A stretch of 64,000 nt of DNA, from assembly GCF_000620865.1 (NCBI RefSeq), contig NZ_KK211190.1, positions 186,001 through 250,000 of the forward strand, in the 5' to 3' direction. Within the stretch, counting starts at the first letter, position 1; every line of letters starts with the position of its first letter. The notes under the pieces are model-generated. The model was not told the origin of the DNA. It did no database searches and worked only from the letters and a program-made list of their open reading frames with translations. The DNA comes from Exiguobacterium sibiricum 7-3. GTDB taxonomy: Bacteria; Bacillota; Bacilli; Exiguobacteriales; Exiguobacteriaceae. Made by a program: the position numbers and the translations under genes. Of the stretch, positions 8,535 through 16,821 are shown in pieces.

Positions 8535-9179
8535 TCATTTGTTATTGTGCTCGATTTCTTGTTCAAGATCACGCAGTGACTTGGAACGTCGTGCGAGGGC
8601 GCGGCGCTTGATGATTTCTTCGACGCCACGACTGACTCCCCAGATGGCGAGTAAAATCAGGAACAGAAAAACAAGGCGAATCGGCCGTTCCAAAAAAGTC
8701 GACCATTCTTTACCGATTAAGGAGAAGATGATTACGACAATCAGTCGTCCGACTCCAGCCGCAATCAAATAAGTCCGAAGTGACAGTTGAATCATTGCAG
8801 AAATTGCTGTAATGATGAATGCCGGCATGAACGGAAGTGAAAAGAAAAAACCGAGTGAAATCGGACTCATATGACGAACCCGTTCAATCCACTGTTGGGC
8901 GGCTTTATGTTGTTCAAGCCACCTCGTGACAGGGCGACGGAATAAATAACGGATACAGGCAAAGACGACAAGTGAACCGAGCATACTTCCGACCCAAGAG
9001 ACGAGTACACCCATCCAAAATCCATAAGTCGCTGCATTGGCGGAAATGATGAGAACAAGCGGGAGGAACGGAAAAAGTGATTCCAAAAAAGGAGCAATCA
9101 ATCCGGTCGAAGCACCACCCGGAAGATCCTGGAGAAACGTAATCATCTGTTCAATCCACTGACGGACGGTTTGGAGCAT
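8535..9179 (-). CDS. VTT/TVP38-TMEM64 family membrane protein
   Basis: A 214-residue integral membrane protein. Residues about 30-175 form the VTT (SNARE-associated) domain: LESLFPFLPLVLIISANAATYGF, a glycine-rich re-entrant WVGSMLGSLVVFACIRY and SLPFMPAFIITAISAMIQLSLRTYLIAAGVGR. Bacterial members act in lipid scrambling or envelope maintenance (DedA superfamily); the substrate is unknown. The basic C-terminal tail (KRRALARRSKSLRDLEQEIEHNNK) is probably cytoplasmic. Single gene, divergent from trhO. Confidence 0.8.
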   Translation of the reverse strand: MLQTVRQWIEQMITFLQDLPGGASTGLIAPFLESLFPFLPLVLIISANAATYGFWMGVLVSWVGSMLGSLVVFACIRYLFRRPVTRWLEQHKAAQQWIERVRHMSPISLGFFFSLPFMPAFIITAISAMIQLSLRTYLIAAGVGRLIVVIIFSLIGKEWSTFLERPIRLVFLFLILLAIWGVSRGVEEIIKRRALARRSKSLRDLEQEIEHNNK

Positions 9180-9276
9180 TCGGAATCCTCCTTACAAAAT
9201 AAACTGCTAATTTCTATTTTAACTCTTTACTCATCAGAAAGGAAAAACTTTATCGCGTCGTCCGCTGAACTGGCAA

Positions 9277-9305
9277 TTGTACATTTCAAATGAAGTTGGT
9301 ATTAT
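9277..9305 (+). promoter_or_regulatory. Promoter of trhO
   Basis: TTGTAC (9277-9282), 17-bp spacer, TATTAT (9300-9305). It predicts a start near 9312 and a leader of about 95 nt. Confidence 0.6.
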
Positions 9306-9320
9306 ACTTAAATGGGTGCG

Positions 9321-9389
9321 TTTTGCAGGCGTTCCCAGCTAGCTAATAGCTATGACGCTTCGTTCGCCAACGTTCGTTTTACTGCAAAA
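9321..9389 (+). ncRNA. Structured 5' leader of trhO (possible cis-regulatory RNA)
   Basis: Between the promoter and trhO the RNA can fold into a three-way junction. P1 is TTTTGCAG (9321-9328) with CTGCAAAA (9382-9389). P2 is GCGT/ACGC (9329-9332, 9355-9358) capped by AGCTA/TAGCT (9337-9341, 9347-9351). P3 is CGTT/AACG (9361-9364, 9369-9372). No terminator follows; the 3' end lies about 17 nt from the start codon, so any control would be on translation. I do not recognise a known riboswitch class. Confidence 0.45.
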
Positions 9390-9406
9390 AACTGACATGG
9401 GGGCCA

Positions 9407-10333
9407 ATGAGGATTATGAAACCTTATCGCGTACTATTATTTTATAAGTATGTTCCGATCGACAATGCGGAACAATTAACAAAAGAGCACCTTGCGTATT
9501 GCAAAGAGCTTGGCATCAAAGGAAGAATCTTGATTGCTCCAGAAGGAATCAATGGCACACTGTCTGGAACAGTCGAGCAAACCAATCAATACATGCAAGA
9601 CTTGCTTGCCGATCCACGGTTTAGTGACATTGAGTTCAAAATCGATGAGGTCGACGAACATGCCTTCAAGAAAATTTTCGTTCGTTATAAAAGCGAACTT
9701 GTCACATGGCGTTTTGAAGATGAGTTCAACGTGCCGGAAGAACATGCCACGTATCTTGAACCAACTGAGTGGAAAGACATGATGCAAAACGAAGATGTCG
9801 TCATTCTTGATGTTCGGAACAACTATGAATACGATCTCGGTCATTTTAAAAATGCCGTCAAGGTCGATGTCGATGCTTCACGTGAATTCCCGCAATGGCT
9901 TGATGAAAATGAACATTTGTTTGAAGGGAAAAAGGTCCTGACATACTGTACGGGCGGTGTCCGTTGTGAAAAATTCACGGCATATTTCCGTAAACGTCAA
10001 AACAGCGACGACATCTTCCACTTAAAAGGCGGCGTCGTCATGTATGGGAAAGATGAAGCGACACGTGGAGAAGACTGGGAAGGGGAGTTGTATGTGTTCG
10101 ATGAACGCATTCAAGTACCTGTCAACGAAGTTAATCCAACGGTCGTCTCGACTTGTTATTACTGTGGAAAAGACGAAACACGTTACGTGAATTGTGCAAA
10201 TCCGGAATGTAATCGTCAACACTTCTGCTGTGAAGAGTGTGAACCGAAAGTCATGCGTTCTTGTTCAGACGAATGCCGGGAACACCCGCGCAACCGTTAT
10301 GTAAAAGAACAAACGGAAGAACTGGTAAAGTGA
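9407..10333 (+). CDS. trhO: tRNA uridine-34 hydroxylase, rhodanese-domain protein (TrhO/YbfQ)
   Basis: A 308-residue protein of the TrhO family, which uses O2 to hydroxylate U34 of certain tRNAs to 5-hydroxyuridine. The N-terminal acylphosphatase-like domain (YRVLLFYKYVPIDN...GINGTLSGT) is followed by a rhodanese domain with LDVRNNYEYDLGHF and the active-site loop TYCTGGVRCEK, then a cysteine-rich C-terminus (CYYCGKDETRYVNC...CNRQHFCCEEC) that probably binds zinc. ATG 9407 has GGGGG three bases ahead; ATG 9416 is a possible alternative start. Preceded by a structured leader. Confidence 0.93.
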   Translation: MRIMKPYRVLLFYKYVPIDNAEQLTKEHLAYCKELGIKGRILIAPEGINGTLSGTVEQTNQYMQDLLADPRFSDIEFKIDEVDEHAFKKIFVRYKSELVTWRFEDEFNVPEEHATYLEPTEWKDMMQNEDVVILDVRNNYEYDLGHFKNAVKVDVDASREFPQWLDENEHLFEGKKVLTYCTGGVRCEKFTAYFRKRQNSDDIFHLKGGVVMYGKDEATRGEDWEGELYVFDERIQVPVNEVNPTVVSTCYYCGKDETRYVNCANPECNRQHFCCEECEPKVMRSCSDECREHPRNRYVKEQTEELVK

Positions 10334-10345
10334 TCAAGTATGAAT

Positions 10346-10392
10346 GAAAACAGGCTGACGAAATCCGGGATTCGGATTCCGTCAGCCTGTTT
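10346..10392. terminator. Bidirectional terminator between trhO and the esterase gene
   Basis: ACAGGCTGACG...AATCC stem closed by its complement GGATT...CGTCAGCCTGT, with A-run and T-run flanks. It separates convergent genes. Confidence 0.85.
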
Positions 10393-10394
10393 GT

Positions 10395-11183
10395 TTAGGT
10401 GGAGAACAAGAAACGGAGGATATCCGGCATTCGTTTCGCCCATTCAGTTTCGTGATGGATGGCACCGGGGATAATTTCATAAGCCGCTTGTGGAACTTTT
10501 TTATGAACCGCTTTAGCAAGAACATCGTTCGTATGCAGGTAGTCATTTTCCGTCATCGGTCCGCTGGTTTCTTTTGTCCCGACATCCATGTAACAACGAT
10601 GGTGCTCGGATAATCGTGGACTACGCTCGATAAATTCCAGTAAAGAAGAAAAATTCGCCCAACCAGCCGTCGATAAAGCAGCGACACGCGTAAAGACTTC
10701 CGGATAAGCAAACAAGCCGTACAATGAAATGACACCACCCATGGAACTGCCGATCATGGTCGTATCTGTCGGAATCGTCGCATAATGCGTGTCGATATAC
10801 GGTTTTAGTTCGTGAACGATCCAGTGCATGTATTGTTTTCCGTTGCCACCAATCGTCTTGCGATGGGACGGATAGGCCGTGCGCATTAAAAGAGCTTCGT
10901 CCGTCCAAGGCGCATATTCATCATATCGGTCCATCCCATCATCCGGACTGTCGATGGCGACGATCATCGCACGCGGCTGAACGGTGTGCAGTGCGTGATG
11001 GACTTCCCAGCCTTTTCCGAAAGAAGCGGTCTCACCACTAAACACGTTTTGTCCATCATGCATATAAATGACCGGGAGCGCTTCGTCGACAGGTAGTTCG
11101 GTCGGACGATAAATCCGAATGGTTCGAGGCGATGTAAGGGTCGGGATTGTTCGGGCAATTTCAGTAATCGACAATAGAGTCAC
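10395..11183 (-). CDS. Putative esterase, alpha/beta hydrolase of the esterase D/Fes type (PF00756)
   Basis: A 262-residue hydrolase. The nucleophile elbow is GSSMGGVIS (Ser near residue 147). YMHDGQNVF supplies the oxyanion/substrate strand and GAIHHETEW supplies the catalytic histidine. Family members cleave carboxylic or siderophore esters; the substrate here is unknown. The start is GTG 11183 with GAAAGG three bases ahead; no better start is present. It begins 6 bp after the diguanylate cyclase stop, so the two are co-transcribed. No signal peptide. Confidence 0.82.
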   Translation of the reverse strand: MTLLSITEIARTIPTLTSPRTIRIYRPTELPVDEALPVIYMHDGQNVFSGETASFGKGWEVHHALHTVQPRAMIVAIDSPDDGMDRYDEYAPWTDEALLMRTAYPSHRKTIGGNGKQYMHWIVHELKPYIDTHYATIPTDTTMIGSSMGGVISLYGLFAYPEVFTRVAALSTAGWANFSSLLEFIERSPRLSEHHRCYMDVGTKETSGPMTENDYLHTNDVLAKAVHKKVPQAAYEIIPGAIHHETEWAKRMPDILRFLFST

Positions 11184-11189
11184 GACCTT

Positions 11190-12866
11190 TCAAAGATTAG
11201 CGTAATGAGCAGTACAATTGCGACCGTTGTGTTTTCCACCGACATAAAGAGCATGATCCGCTTGACGAAGCGATTCTTCGAACGACCGTTCAGATGGATA
11301 TTCGACGGTGTCGACGCCGAGACTGATGGTGATGGATAAGCGATATCCATCGACGACGAACGGTCGGTCGAGGACAGCATGACGAATTTCTTCTGCAAAA
11401 TCGATGGCTTGTTTCTGTGGCGATTGATTGAGTAACAAAACAAATTCCTCTCCACCGTATCGTGCTGCGAAGACATGCTGCTTTTTCTGTTGCACGGACC
11501 GAATTCTGCGACCAAGCTCACGCAGGACAAGGTCACCGACCTTATGGCCATACGTATCATTGACGTGTTTGAAGTGATCGATATCAAATAAAATAATTGA
11601 CAGCGGATAGCGGTCGGAGGCGAATTGCTGTGCCCCTTCTTCGTAAAACGCACGGCTGTTGGCGAGTTCCGTCAAAGCATCAGTCCGGCTTTCAGCGTAG
11701 AGTTGATATGTTTCCCGCGAACGGTGCAACACCCGGCAGAAAATACGTAACAAACGCGAAAGCTCATCGGCACTTGTCGCATCATAGGCATCAGCGGTTT
11801 GATGAAACAGGACGATCGATACATCGACATCTTCGTTTGTGATGGACGGAATCGCAATCATCGAATGACGATCAACAGGTAAGTCAATCTGGATATCTGT
11901 ACCCCAATCGAACCGAAGGCCATGAATGATTGGTGTCTGCAGCTGTTCAGCCGACAAGGAATGGAACAAAGGCAGGACATCAACGATTGTTTTCGTCCGT
12001 ATGTTGTAGATGGTTTGCTTGCGTTGTTGCTGAATCGAAATCCATCCTTCTGAAAAATCAATCAGGTGGGGCAAGTCGCATAATAAGGAGTCAATCGTTT
12101 CTTGTTCGAACCGAGAAATCAGCAGACGTTCTTTCGCGTCATCAAACCGTTTGGCTTTTTCATTCGCTTCCATCGTCACGCCTCGCTGTTGGAGCAACCG
12201 TTTGAACAAAAGTAAGATGAGTGCTGAGACGGAAGCGGCGATGAGCGGGTTTTCATCATAAAACCAGATGCCGAGAAACGCACACAGCATACTCGTCCCG
12301 TAAACCAGTGTCTGCAAACGGACAAGACGGATCCAATCGTATTTCAGATACAAGACACGATTGACGAAACGGCACTGCAAGTAAGAGACGAGCATGACCG
12401 CCGTTAAGTATCCTAAAAAGGGAATGATCGCTTCCGAGTACGTGAATCCAGTACCGACGGGCCCACCGAGTGCCAAGTAAACGAGTGAGGGATAAGCGAG
12501 ATAAATCAAATCAAACAGGACATTGATCGGATACAAGTATAAAAACCGTTTGAGACGGATTTCTTTTTTATGAGAAAAAATTTGAAAGATGACGATACCA
12601 ATCTGACTGAGCAAGATCGACGGCAATAAACCGTAGTTGAGAAAGATAAACAAGATGATCCCTTCCTGAAACGTATAATAAATGCCCCCCCGACGGACGT
12701 TGTCGAACTGGAACAAGATGATAAGTGCAAGAAGGTAGGCTGCATTGCCGAATGAGAGTGGAAAGTCGATGAGTGTCGGATGGGTAAGTAAAGTGAAGGT
12801 AAGCAGACTAACAACGAGACACAAGACGAGCCAACTGTTTCGTGCGACTTTTTGATAGTAGACCAT
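11190..12866 (-). CDS. Membrane-bound diguanylate cyclase (GGDEF)
   Basis: A 558-residue protein. Residues about 10-210 hold six or seven membrane segments. About 225-370 looks like a GAF-type sensor region. The C-terminal GGDEF domain has an intact GGEEF signature (residues 471-475) preceded by FDIDHFKHVNDTYGH, so it should make cyclic di-GMP from two GTP. The RxxD product-inhibition site expected just before the signature is not conserved (KKQH). It is upstream of, and almost contiguous with, the esterase gene. No EAL or HD-GYP partner is in the window. Confidence 0.9.
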   Translation of the reverse strand: MVYYQKVARNSWLVLCLVVSLLTFTLLTHPTLIDFPLSFGNAAYLLALIILFQFDNVRRGGIYYTFQEGIILFIFLNYGLLPSILLSQIGIVIFQIFSHKKEIRLKRFLYLYPINVLFDLIYLAYPSLVYLALGGPVGTGFTYSEAIIPFLGYLTAVMLVSYLQCRFVNRVLYLKYDWIRLVRLQTLVYGTSMLCAFLGIWFYDENPLIAASVSALILLLFKRLLQQRGVTMEANEKAKRFDDAKERLLISRFEQETIDSLLCDLPHLIDFSEGWISIQQQRKQTIYNIRTKTIVDVLPLFHSLSAEQLQTPIIHGLRFDWGTDIQIDLPVDRHSMIAIPSITNEDVDVSIVLFHQTADAYDATSADELSRLLRIFCRVLHRSRETYQLYAESRTDALTELANSRAFYEEGAQQFASDRYPLSIILFDIDHFKHVNDTYGHKVGDLVLRELGRRIRSVQQKKQHVFAARYGGEEFVLLLNQSPQKQAIDFAEEIRHAVLDRPFVVDGYRLSITISLGVDTVEYPSERSFEESLRQADHALYVGGKHNGRNCTAHYANL

Positions 12867-12950
12867 GATGCGTCTCCCTCCTTTAACAGTCCTTCCCTAC
12901 TTATACCCGTTTTGTGGAAATTATGATGAGAGATTTACAAAAAAATAAGG

Positions 12951-12979
12951 TTGAGAGAATGCAGTGAATTGCGTATAAT
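12951..12979 (+). promoter_or_regulatory. Promoter of the argS T-box operon
   Basis: TTGAGA (12951-12956), 17-bp spacer, TATAAT (12974-12979). Strong SigA promoter just upstream of the T-box leader. Confidence 0.85.
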
Positions 12980-12985
12980 GTGAAA

Positions 12986-13241
12986 GATATCAAACAATCG
13001 ATGACGAAGAAAGTAGCGATATGATTTAATCGGCCAGCGAATCAGGGAACGGTGGAAGCCTGAACAGATTAGACCATCGTGAAACGCACTTCCGAGATGC
13101 TATCCGAATCCATGTGATCAGGCCTAGCCGGGGGACCCCCGTTATCCCCGCTAAAGTGGGTGTCGTACCGTCGACATCAAGAAGAGTGGTACCGCGGTCA
13201 TTCCGTCTCTTTGCGTGTTGCGCAAAGGGCGTTTTTTATTG
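12986..13241 (+). ncRNA. T-box leader controlling argS
   Basis: A tRNA-sensing transcription attenuator. The conserved T-box GTGGTACCGCGG lies at 13186-13197. The terminator stem CTTTGCG/CGCAAAG (13209-13215, 13221-13227) follows, with GTTTTTTATT. In Stem I the sequence before ACTTCCGAG places CGC (13085-13087), an arginine codon, as specifier. Uncharged tRNA-Arg should pair there and with the T-box, permitting read-through into argS. Confidence 0.93.
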
Positions 13242-13269
13242 GAAAAAATAACTGTTTGGAGGAAACAAG

Positions 13270-14952
13270 ATGAGTTACAAGCAACAGTATGCCCAAGTAT
13301 TACATGATGTGATCGGTGACGCATTGTCACAAGAAGAAATTGAACAGTTGATCGAACAACCAAAACACGAGGATCACGGAGACCTGGCGTTCCCATGTTT
13401 CCAACTCGCGAAAGCATTCCGCAAAGCACCGATGATGATTGCGACAGAGCTGGCTGAAAAAATCGATAATCCACTATTCTCGAACGTGCAAGCAGCCGGA
13501 CCATACGTGAACGTCTTCTTGAACCGGGAAGTGGTTTCGCGCGAAATCATCAAACGTGTGTTAGAAGAACAACAAGCTTACGGATCAAGCGAAGCGAACG
13601 GCAAAACGATTGTCACGGATTTCTCGTCTCCGAACATCGCAAAACCATTCTCGATGGGACATTTACGTTCGACAGTCATCGGAAACGCATTGAACCAGAT
13701 TTCACGGAAAAAAGGATACGAAGTCGTCGGCATCAACCACCTGGGAGACTGGGGTACACAGTTCGGCAAGTTGATGGTTGCTTACAACATGTGGGGCAAG
13801 GAAGAAGACGTCCGCGCTGAGCCAATCAAAGAATTGTTGAAACTGTATGTCCGTTTCCATGAAGAAGCGGAAGAAAATCCGGCTCTTGAAGATGAAGGGC
13901 GGGCTTGGTTCAAAAAACTCGAACAGGGTGACGAACAAGCGACGACACTTTGGACATGGTTCCGTGAAGTTTCGCTTGTCGAATTCAACCGTGTGTATGA
14001 AATGCTGGGTGTCAGTTTCGACAGCTTGAACGGTGAAGCCTTCTATAATGATAAGATGCAGCACGTCATCGATTTATTAGAAGAAAAAGAGTTGCTCGTC
14101 GAGTCGGAAGGCGCCATGGTCGTCGACCTCGAAGCTGAAGGAATGCCTCCTGCTTTGATCAAGAAAAAAGACGGTGCGACATTATACGCGACACGCGATT
14201 TGGCTGCTGCCGTCTATCGTCTTGAGACATACGGTTTTGAGCAAGCCTTTTATGTTGTCGGTGGCGAACAAGCCCTTCACTTTAAACAGCTGTTTGCTGT
14301 TCTGAAGAAACTTGGTTTTGAAAATGTCGACGGTATGCACCATGTCCCGTTTGGTCTGATCATGAAAGACGGGAAAAAGATGTCGACACGTAAAGGACGG
14401 ATTGTCCTTCTCGAAGAAGTGCTTCAAGATGCAATCAATGTCGCGAAACAAAACATCGCTGAGAAAAATCCGAACCTTGCCAATGCCGAACAGACGGCAC
14501 GCGAAGTCGGTGTCGGTGCTGTCATTTTCCATGATTTAAAAAATGAGCGCATGAACAACATTGAATTCGATTTGGAGCAAATGTTGAAATTTGAAGGAGA
14601 AACAGGTCCATACGTCCAATATACGAATGCACGGGCAAATTCATTATTACGTAAAGGCGAATATGATGGATCAGCATTTGCCGGTAGTGCAGACGACTAT
14701 TCATGGGGTGTCGTCTCGATGCTGAACCAGTTCTCGACAGTGATTGACCGGGCGTTTACACGTCGCGAACCATCGATCATCAGCCGTTATGTCCTTGATT
14801 TAGCTCAAAGCTTCAACAAATATTACGGACAGGTTCGTGTCCTCGAAGACGATGCGGAAAAACAATCTCGCCTCGCGCTCGTAAAATCGGTTACGATTGT
14901 ATTGACGGAAGGATTACGCCTGCTCGGTGTCGGCGCTCCAGAAGAAATGTAA
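13270..14952 (+). CDS. argS: Arginyl-tRNA synthetase
   Basis: A class I aminoacyl-tRNA synthetase of 560 residues that charges tRNA-Arg. An N-terminal additional domain (EDHGDLAFPCFQLAK) leads to the HIGH-type motif SMGHL at 128-132. WGTQFGKL is part of the catalytic fold. The KMSKS-type loop reads KMSTR near 370-374, and GPYVQYTNARANSLLRK is followed by the helical anticodon-binding domain. It is preceded by a T-box with an Arg specifier and a TTTGGAGGA ribosome site. The next gene starts 30 bp downstream and is probably co-transcribed. Confidence 0.98.
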   Translation: MSYKQQYAQVLHDVIGDALSQEEIEQLIEQPKHEDHGDLAFPCFQLAKAFRKAPMMIATELAEKIDNPLFSNVQAAGPYVNVFLNREVVSREIIKRVLEEQQAYGSSEANGKTIVTDFSSPNIAKPFSMGHLRSTVIGNALNQISRKKGYEVVGINHLGDWGTQFGKLMVAYNMWGKEEDVRAEPIKELLKLYVRFHEEAEENPALEDEGRAWFKKLEQGDEQATTLWTWFREVSLVEFNRVYEMLGVSFDSLNGEAFYNDKMQHVIDLLEEKELLVESEGAMVVDLEAEGMPPALIKKKDGATLYATRDLAAAVYRLETYGFEQAFYVVGGEQALHFKQLFAVLKKLGFENVDGMHHVPFGLIMKDGKKMSTRKGRIVLLEEVLQDAINVAKQNIAEKNPNLANAEQTAREVGVGAVIFHDLKNERMNNIEFDLEQMLKFEGETGPYVQYTNARANSLLRKGEYDGSAFAGSADDYSWGVVSMLNQFSTVIDRAFTRREPSIISRYVLDLAQSFNKYYGQVRVLEDDAEKQSRLALVKSVTIVLTEGLRLLGVGAPEEM

Positions 14953-14982
14953 TATAAATCAGATTAAAGATGGGGTTATCAT

Positions 14983-15588
14983 ATGAACAAAGAGACAATG
15001 GAACGTTTACAGCACGCATCTACACAAATGAATCAGGAAGATTTGGCTGCATCCATCGCTTTTATTGCTGATTTTCACGGAAAGGTTGCCACGTGGCTGC
15101 CAGGCGAATCAGTCGATTTCATCTTAGATTTCGTGACAGCACCAGGAGCTGATCAAATTGCTCCGATCAGCGGTGACGCACTCGATACGAAAAGTAACTT
15201 CGAGTTCTTCATGGCAAAAAAACAAACGCGCAAAAAACTCGGTGAGTTATTGGCGTTATGGAAAGCTCCCCGTACAAAAGAGACGTTGAATCAAATCGAT
15301 GCTATCGGTCTGAAGAAATGGTTGGCACGAAATGAATTTCGTTCGGAAGACAAGCCGTGGGATTATTTGAACCGTCTCCATGTTTTGTTATTCCTCGATC
15401 AAATGACGACTGTCATCGATGATCATCAGTTGACGACATTGTATGAGCAACTTGTCCGGAAAACACCGGTTCCAACAAGCTTCGTCCGCCGTCAAGGTGA
15501 AGTTCGCCGTGTCGTGAATCAATTTGCCGATAAAACAGAATTTACACAAGTTGATTTAGTTCGCGCTTCACTTGTTCGTTCTCTGTAA
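14983..15588 (+). CDS. Hypothetical protein downstream of argS
   Basis: A 201-residue soluble protein I do not recognise. It is mostly helical, has no signal peptide or membrane segment, and no cysteine. Residues 60-110 are rich in charged helix (TKSNFEFFMAKKQTRKKLGELLALWKAP); the C-terminus VNQFADKTEFTQVDLVRASLVRSL looks like a helical hairpin. ATG 14983 has ATGGGGTTA shortly upstream. It lies 30 bp after argS and before a strong terminator, so it is probably expressed under the same T-box. Function unknown. Confidence 0.75.
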   Translation: MNKETMERLQHASTQMNQEDLAASIAFIADFHGKVATWLPGESVDFILDFVTAPGADQIAPISGDALDTKSNFEFFMAKKQTRKKLGELLALWKAPRTKETLNQIDAIGLKKWLARNEFRSEDKPWDYLNRLHVLLFLDQMTTVIDDHQLTTLYEQLVRKTPVPTSFVRRQGEVRRVVNQFADKTEFTQVDLVRASLVRSL

Positions 15589-15603
15589 AAGAGACGACAT
15601 CAA

Positions 15604-15653
15604 AATCCCCCGCTTCATTCACGAGCTGTGAATGAAGCGGGGGATTTTTTTCA
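15604..15653. terminator. Bidirectional terminator
   Basis: AATCCCCCGCTTCATTCAC / GTGAATGAAGCGGGGGATT stem with loop GAGCT, flanked by T-run. It ends the argS operon and the convergent metallophosphoesterase gene. Confidence 0.92.
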
Positions 15654-15663
15654 TGTCAGATAT

Positions 15664-16257
15664 TCATTTGACTTGATGAAAGGTGATGGTTTCGGCCGTC
15701 GTATCGTATAGTAACCATTCGCGTTCGACCAGAACCGGTCCGACGTTGATGGCATAACGGCCACGTTTGATGGAAATCGGAATATCATGATGAATGGCCA
15801 GACGTTTACCCTCTTTAAATAATCCGTGCACATGGCTGTGTCCAAAAAACAAGAGCCGGTCCGGATAAGAGGATGTATCAGGCGTCAAATCATAGCTCCA
15901 TTTCAATTGATCACCATGAATGAACAAAGCCGACGCTATTTGCTTCGTCCGATCTGATGAGCGCAGTTGATCGAGATGACTGGATATCCCCATTGGAATC
16001 AATGAAAACAAGCGTTCTTCCTGATTTCCAAGCAACGTCTCAAAAAACAGCAATTTCAAAAAATCGGGATCAAGCGTCACGATTTGTTCGATTTCTTCAA
16101 ACGTATACCGTTTGGCCCGCTTTTTTCCGATGTGACACTCATGGACATCCCCGAGCGAAAAGACAATGGCTTGCGGAGCCGTCTGTTGAATATCTGTCAA
16201 CACAGCACGTGTATCGGATAATGAACTGTGCAAATCCGTGATGAGTGCATACTGCAT
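15664..16257 (-). CDS. Metallophosphoesterase with an altered GNHE motif
   Basis: A 197-residue calcineurin-like phosphoesterase. Metal-binding motifs in order: DLH (Asp8, His10), GDVHE (Asp37), GNQEE (Asn78), HGD, and GHSHVHG near residue 140. The third motif is normally GNH(E/D), and its histidine is usually the proton donor; here it is Gln79, so activity or substrate may be unusual. The size fits the small YfcE/Ser-Thr phosphatase-like group. Monocistronic and convergent with the argS operon. Confidence 0.83.
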   Translation of the reverse strand: MQYALITDLHSSLSDTRAVLTDIQQTAPQAIVFSLGDVHECHIGKKRAKRYTFEEIEQIVTLDPDFLKLLFFETLLGNQEERLFSLIPMGISSHLDQLRSSDRTKQIASALFIHGDQLKWSYDLTPDTSSYPDRLLFFGHSHVHGLFKEGKRLAIHHDIPISIKRGRYAINVGPVLVEREWLLYDTTAETITFHQVK

Positions 16258-16320
16258 CTGGCATCGCTCCCTTGTACTAAGAGTATACCCTGCGTTTCAT
16301 GCTGCTCATCCTATTTTTAA

Positions 16321-16734
16321 TTAAGCTGGGTCGACTGTGACACCGCGTTCAGCAAAGACAACTTTTGCGACTTCGAGTGCATTAAGAACACGGGGGAAGC
16401 CAGTGTAAGGAACGAGATGCATGATGGCTTCAACGATTTCGTTTCCTGTCAATCCGGCTGTTAATCCAGTATTGATATGAAGAGCAAGCTGAGGCTCTGT
16501 CCCTTGTGTGACAAGTGTAGCAATCGTGACGATTGCCCGGTCACGATTGACAAGTCCGTTCCGGCTGTAGACTTCACCGTAAGCAAAATCTGTAATCCAT
16601 TCGCCGACTGCCGGTGCGATGTCTTTTAACGACTCGGCGATTTTTTCGTGCGTCGATTGTGCAGAATTTGTATCTGTAAACTCGTTTAATTTTTTTAGTC
16701 CTACTTCGTGTCTGTTGTTTAAGTCTGTAGCCAT
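16321..16734 (-). CDS. Carboxymuconolactone decarboxylase family protein
   Basis: A 137-residue helical protein of the CMD/PcaC type. The conserved block NRDRAIVTIATLVTQGTEPQLALHINTGLTAGLTGNEIVEAIMHLVPYTGFPRVLNAL is unmistakable. It has no cysteine, so it lacks the CxxC of AhpD peroxidases and is closer to decarboxylase or regulatory members. The substrate is unknown. It lies 87 bp downstream of the LysR-type gene on the same strand and may be co-transcribed or have its own promoter in that gap. A GAAAGGAAG ribosome site precedes ATG 16734. Confidence 0.88.
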   Translation of the reverse strand: MATDLNNRHEVGLKKLNEFTDTNSAQSTHEKIAESLKDIAPAVGEWITDFAYGEVYSRNGLVNRDRAIVTIATLVTQGTEPQLALHINTGLTAGLTGNEIVEAIMHLVPYTGFPRVLNALEVAKVVFAERGVTVDPA

Positions 16735-16821
16735 GATGAATAACTTCCTTTCTGTTATGAACGATACGGTTTATCTTAAAGGAAGAATACTCATGCTACA
16801 AATACATGATTTTTATACTTG

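Noticed and set aside
9321-9406. preQ1 riboswitch at the trhO leader
   Set aside because: The AAAAAACTGAC tail recalls preQ1-I, but the aptamer stem-loop and conserved loop bases are absent, and the fold is a three-way junction.
13702-14532. Several minus-strand ORFs inside argS
   Set aside because: Shadows of the argS frame; no ribosome sites or recognisable sequence.
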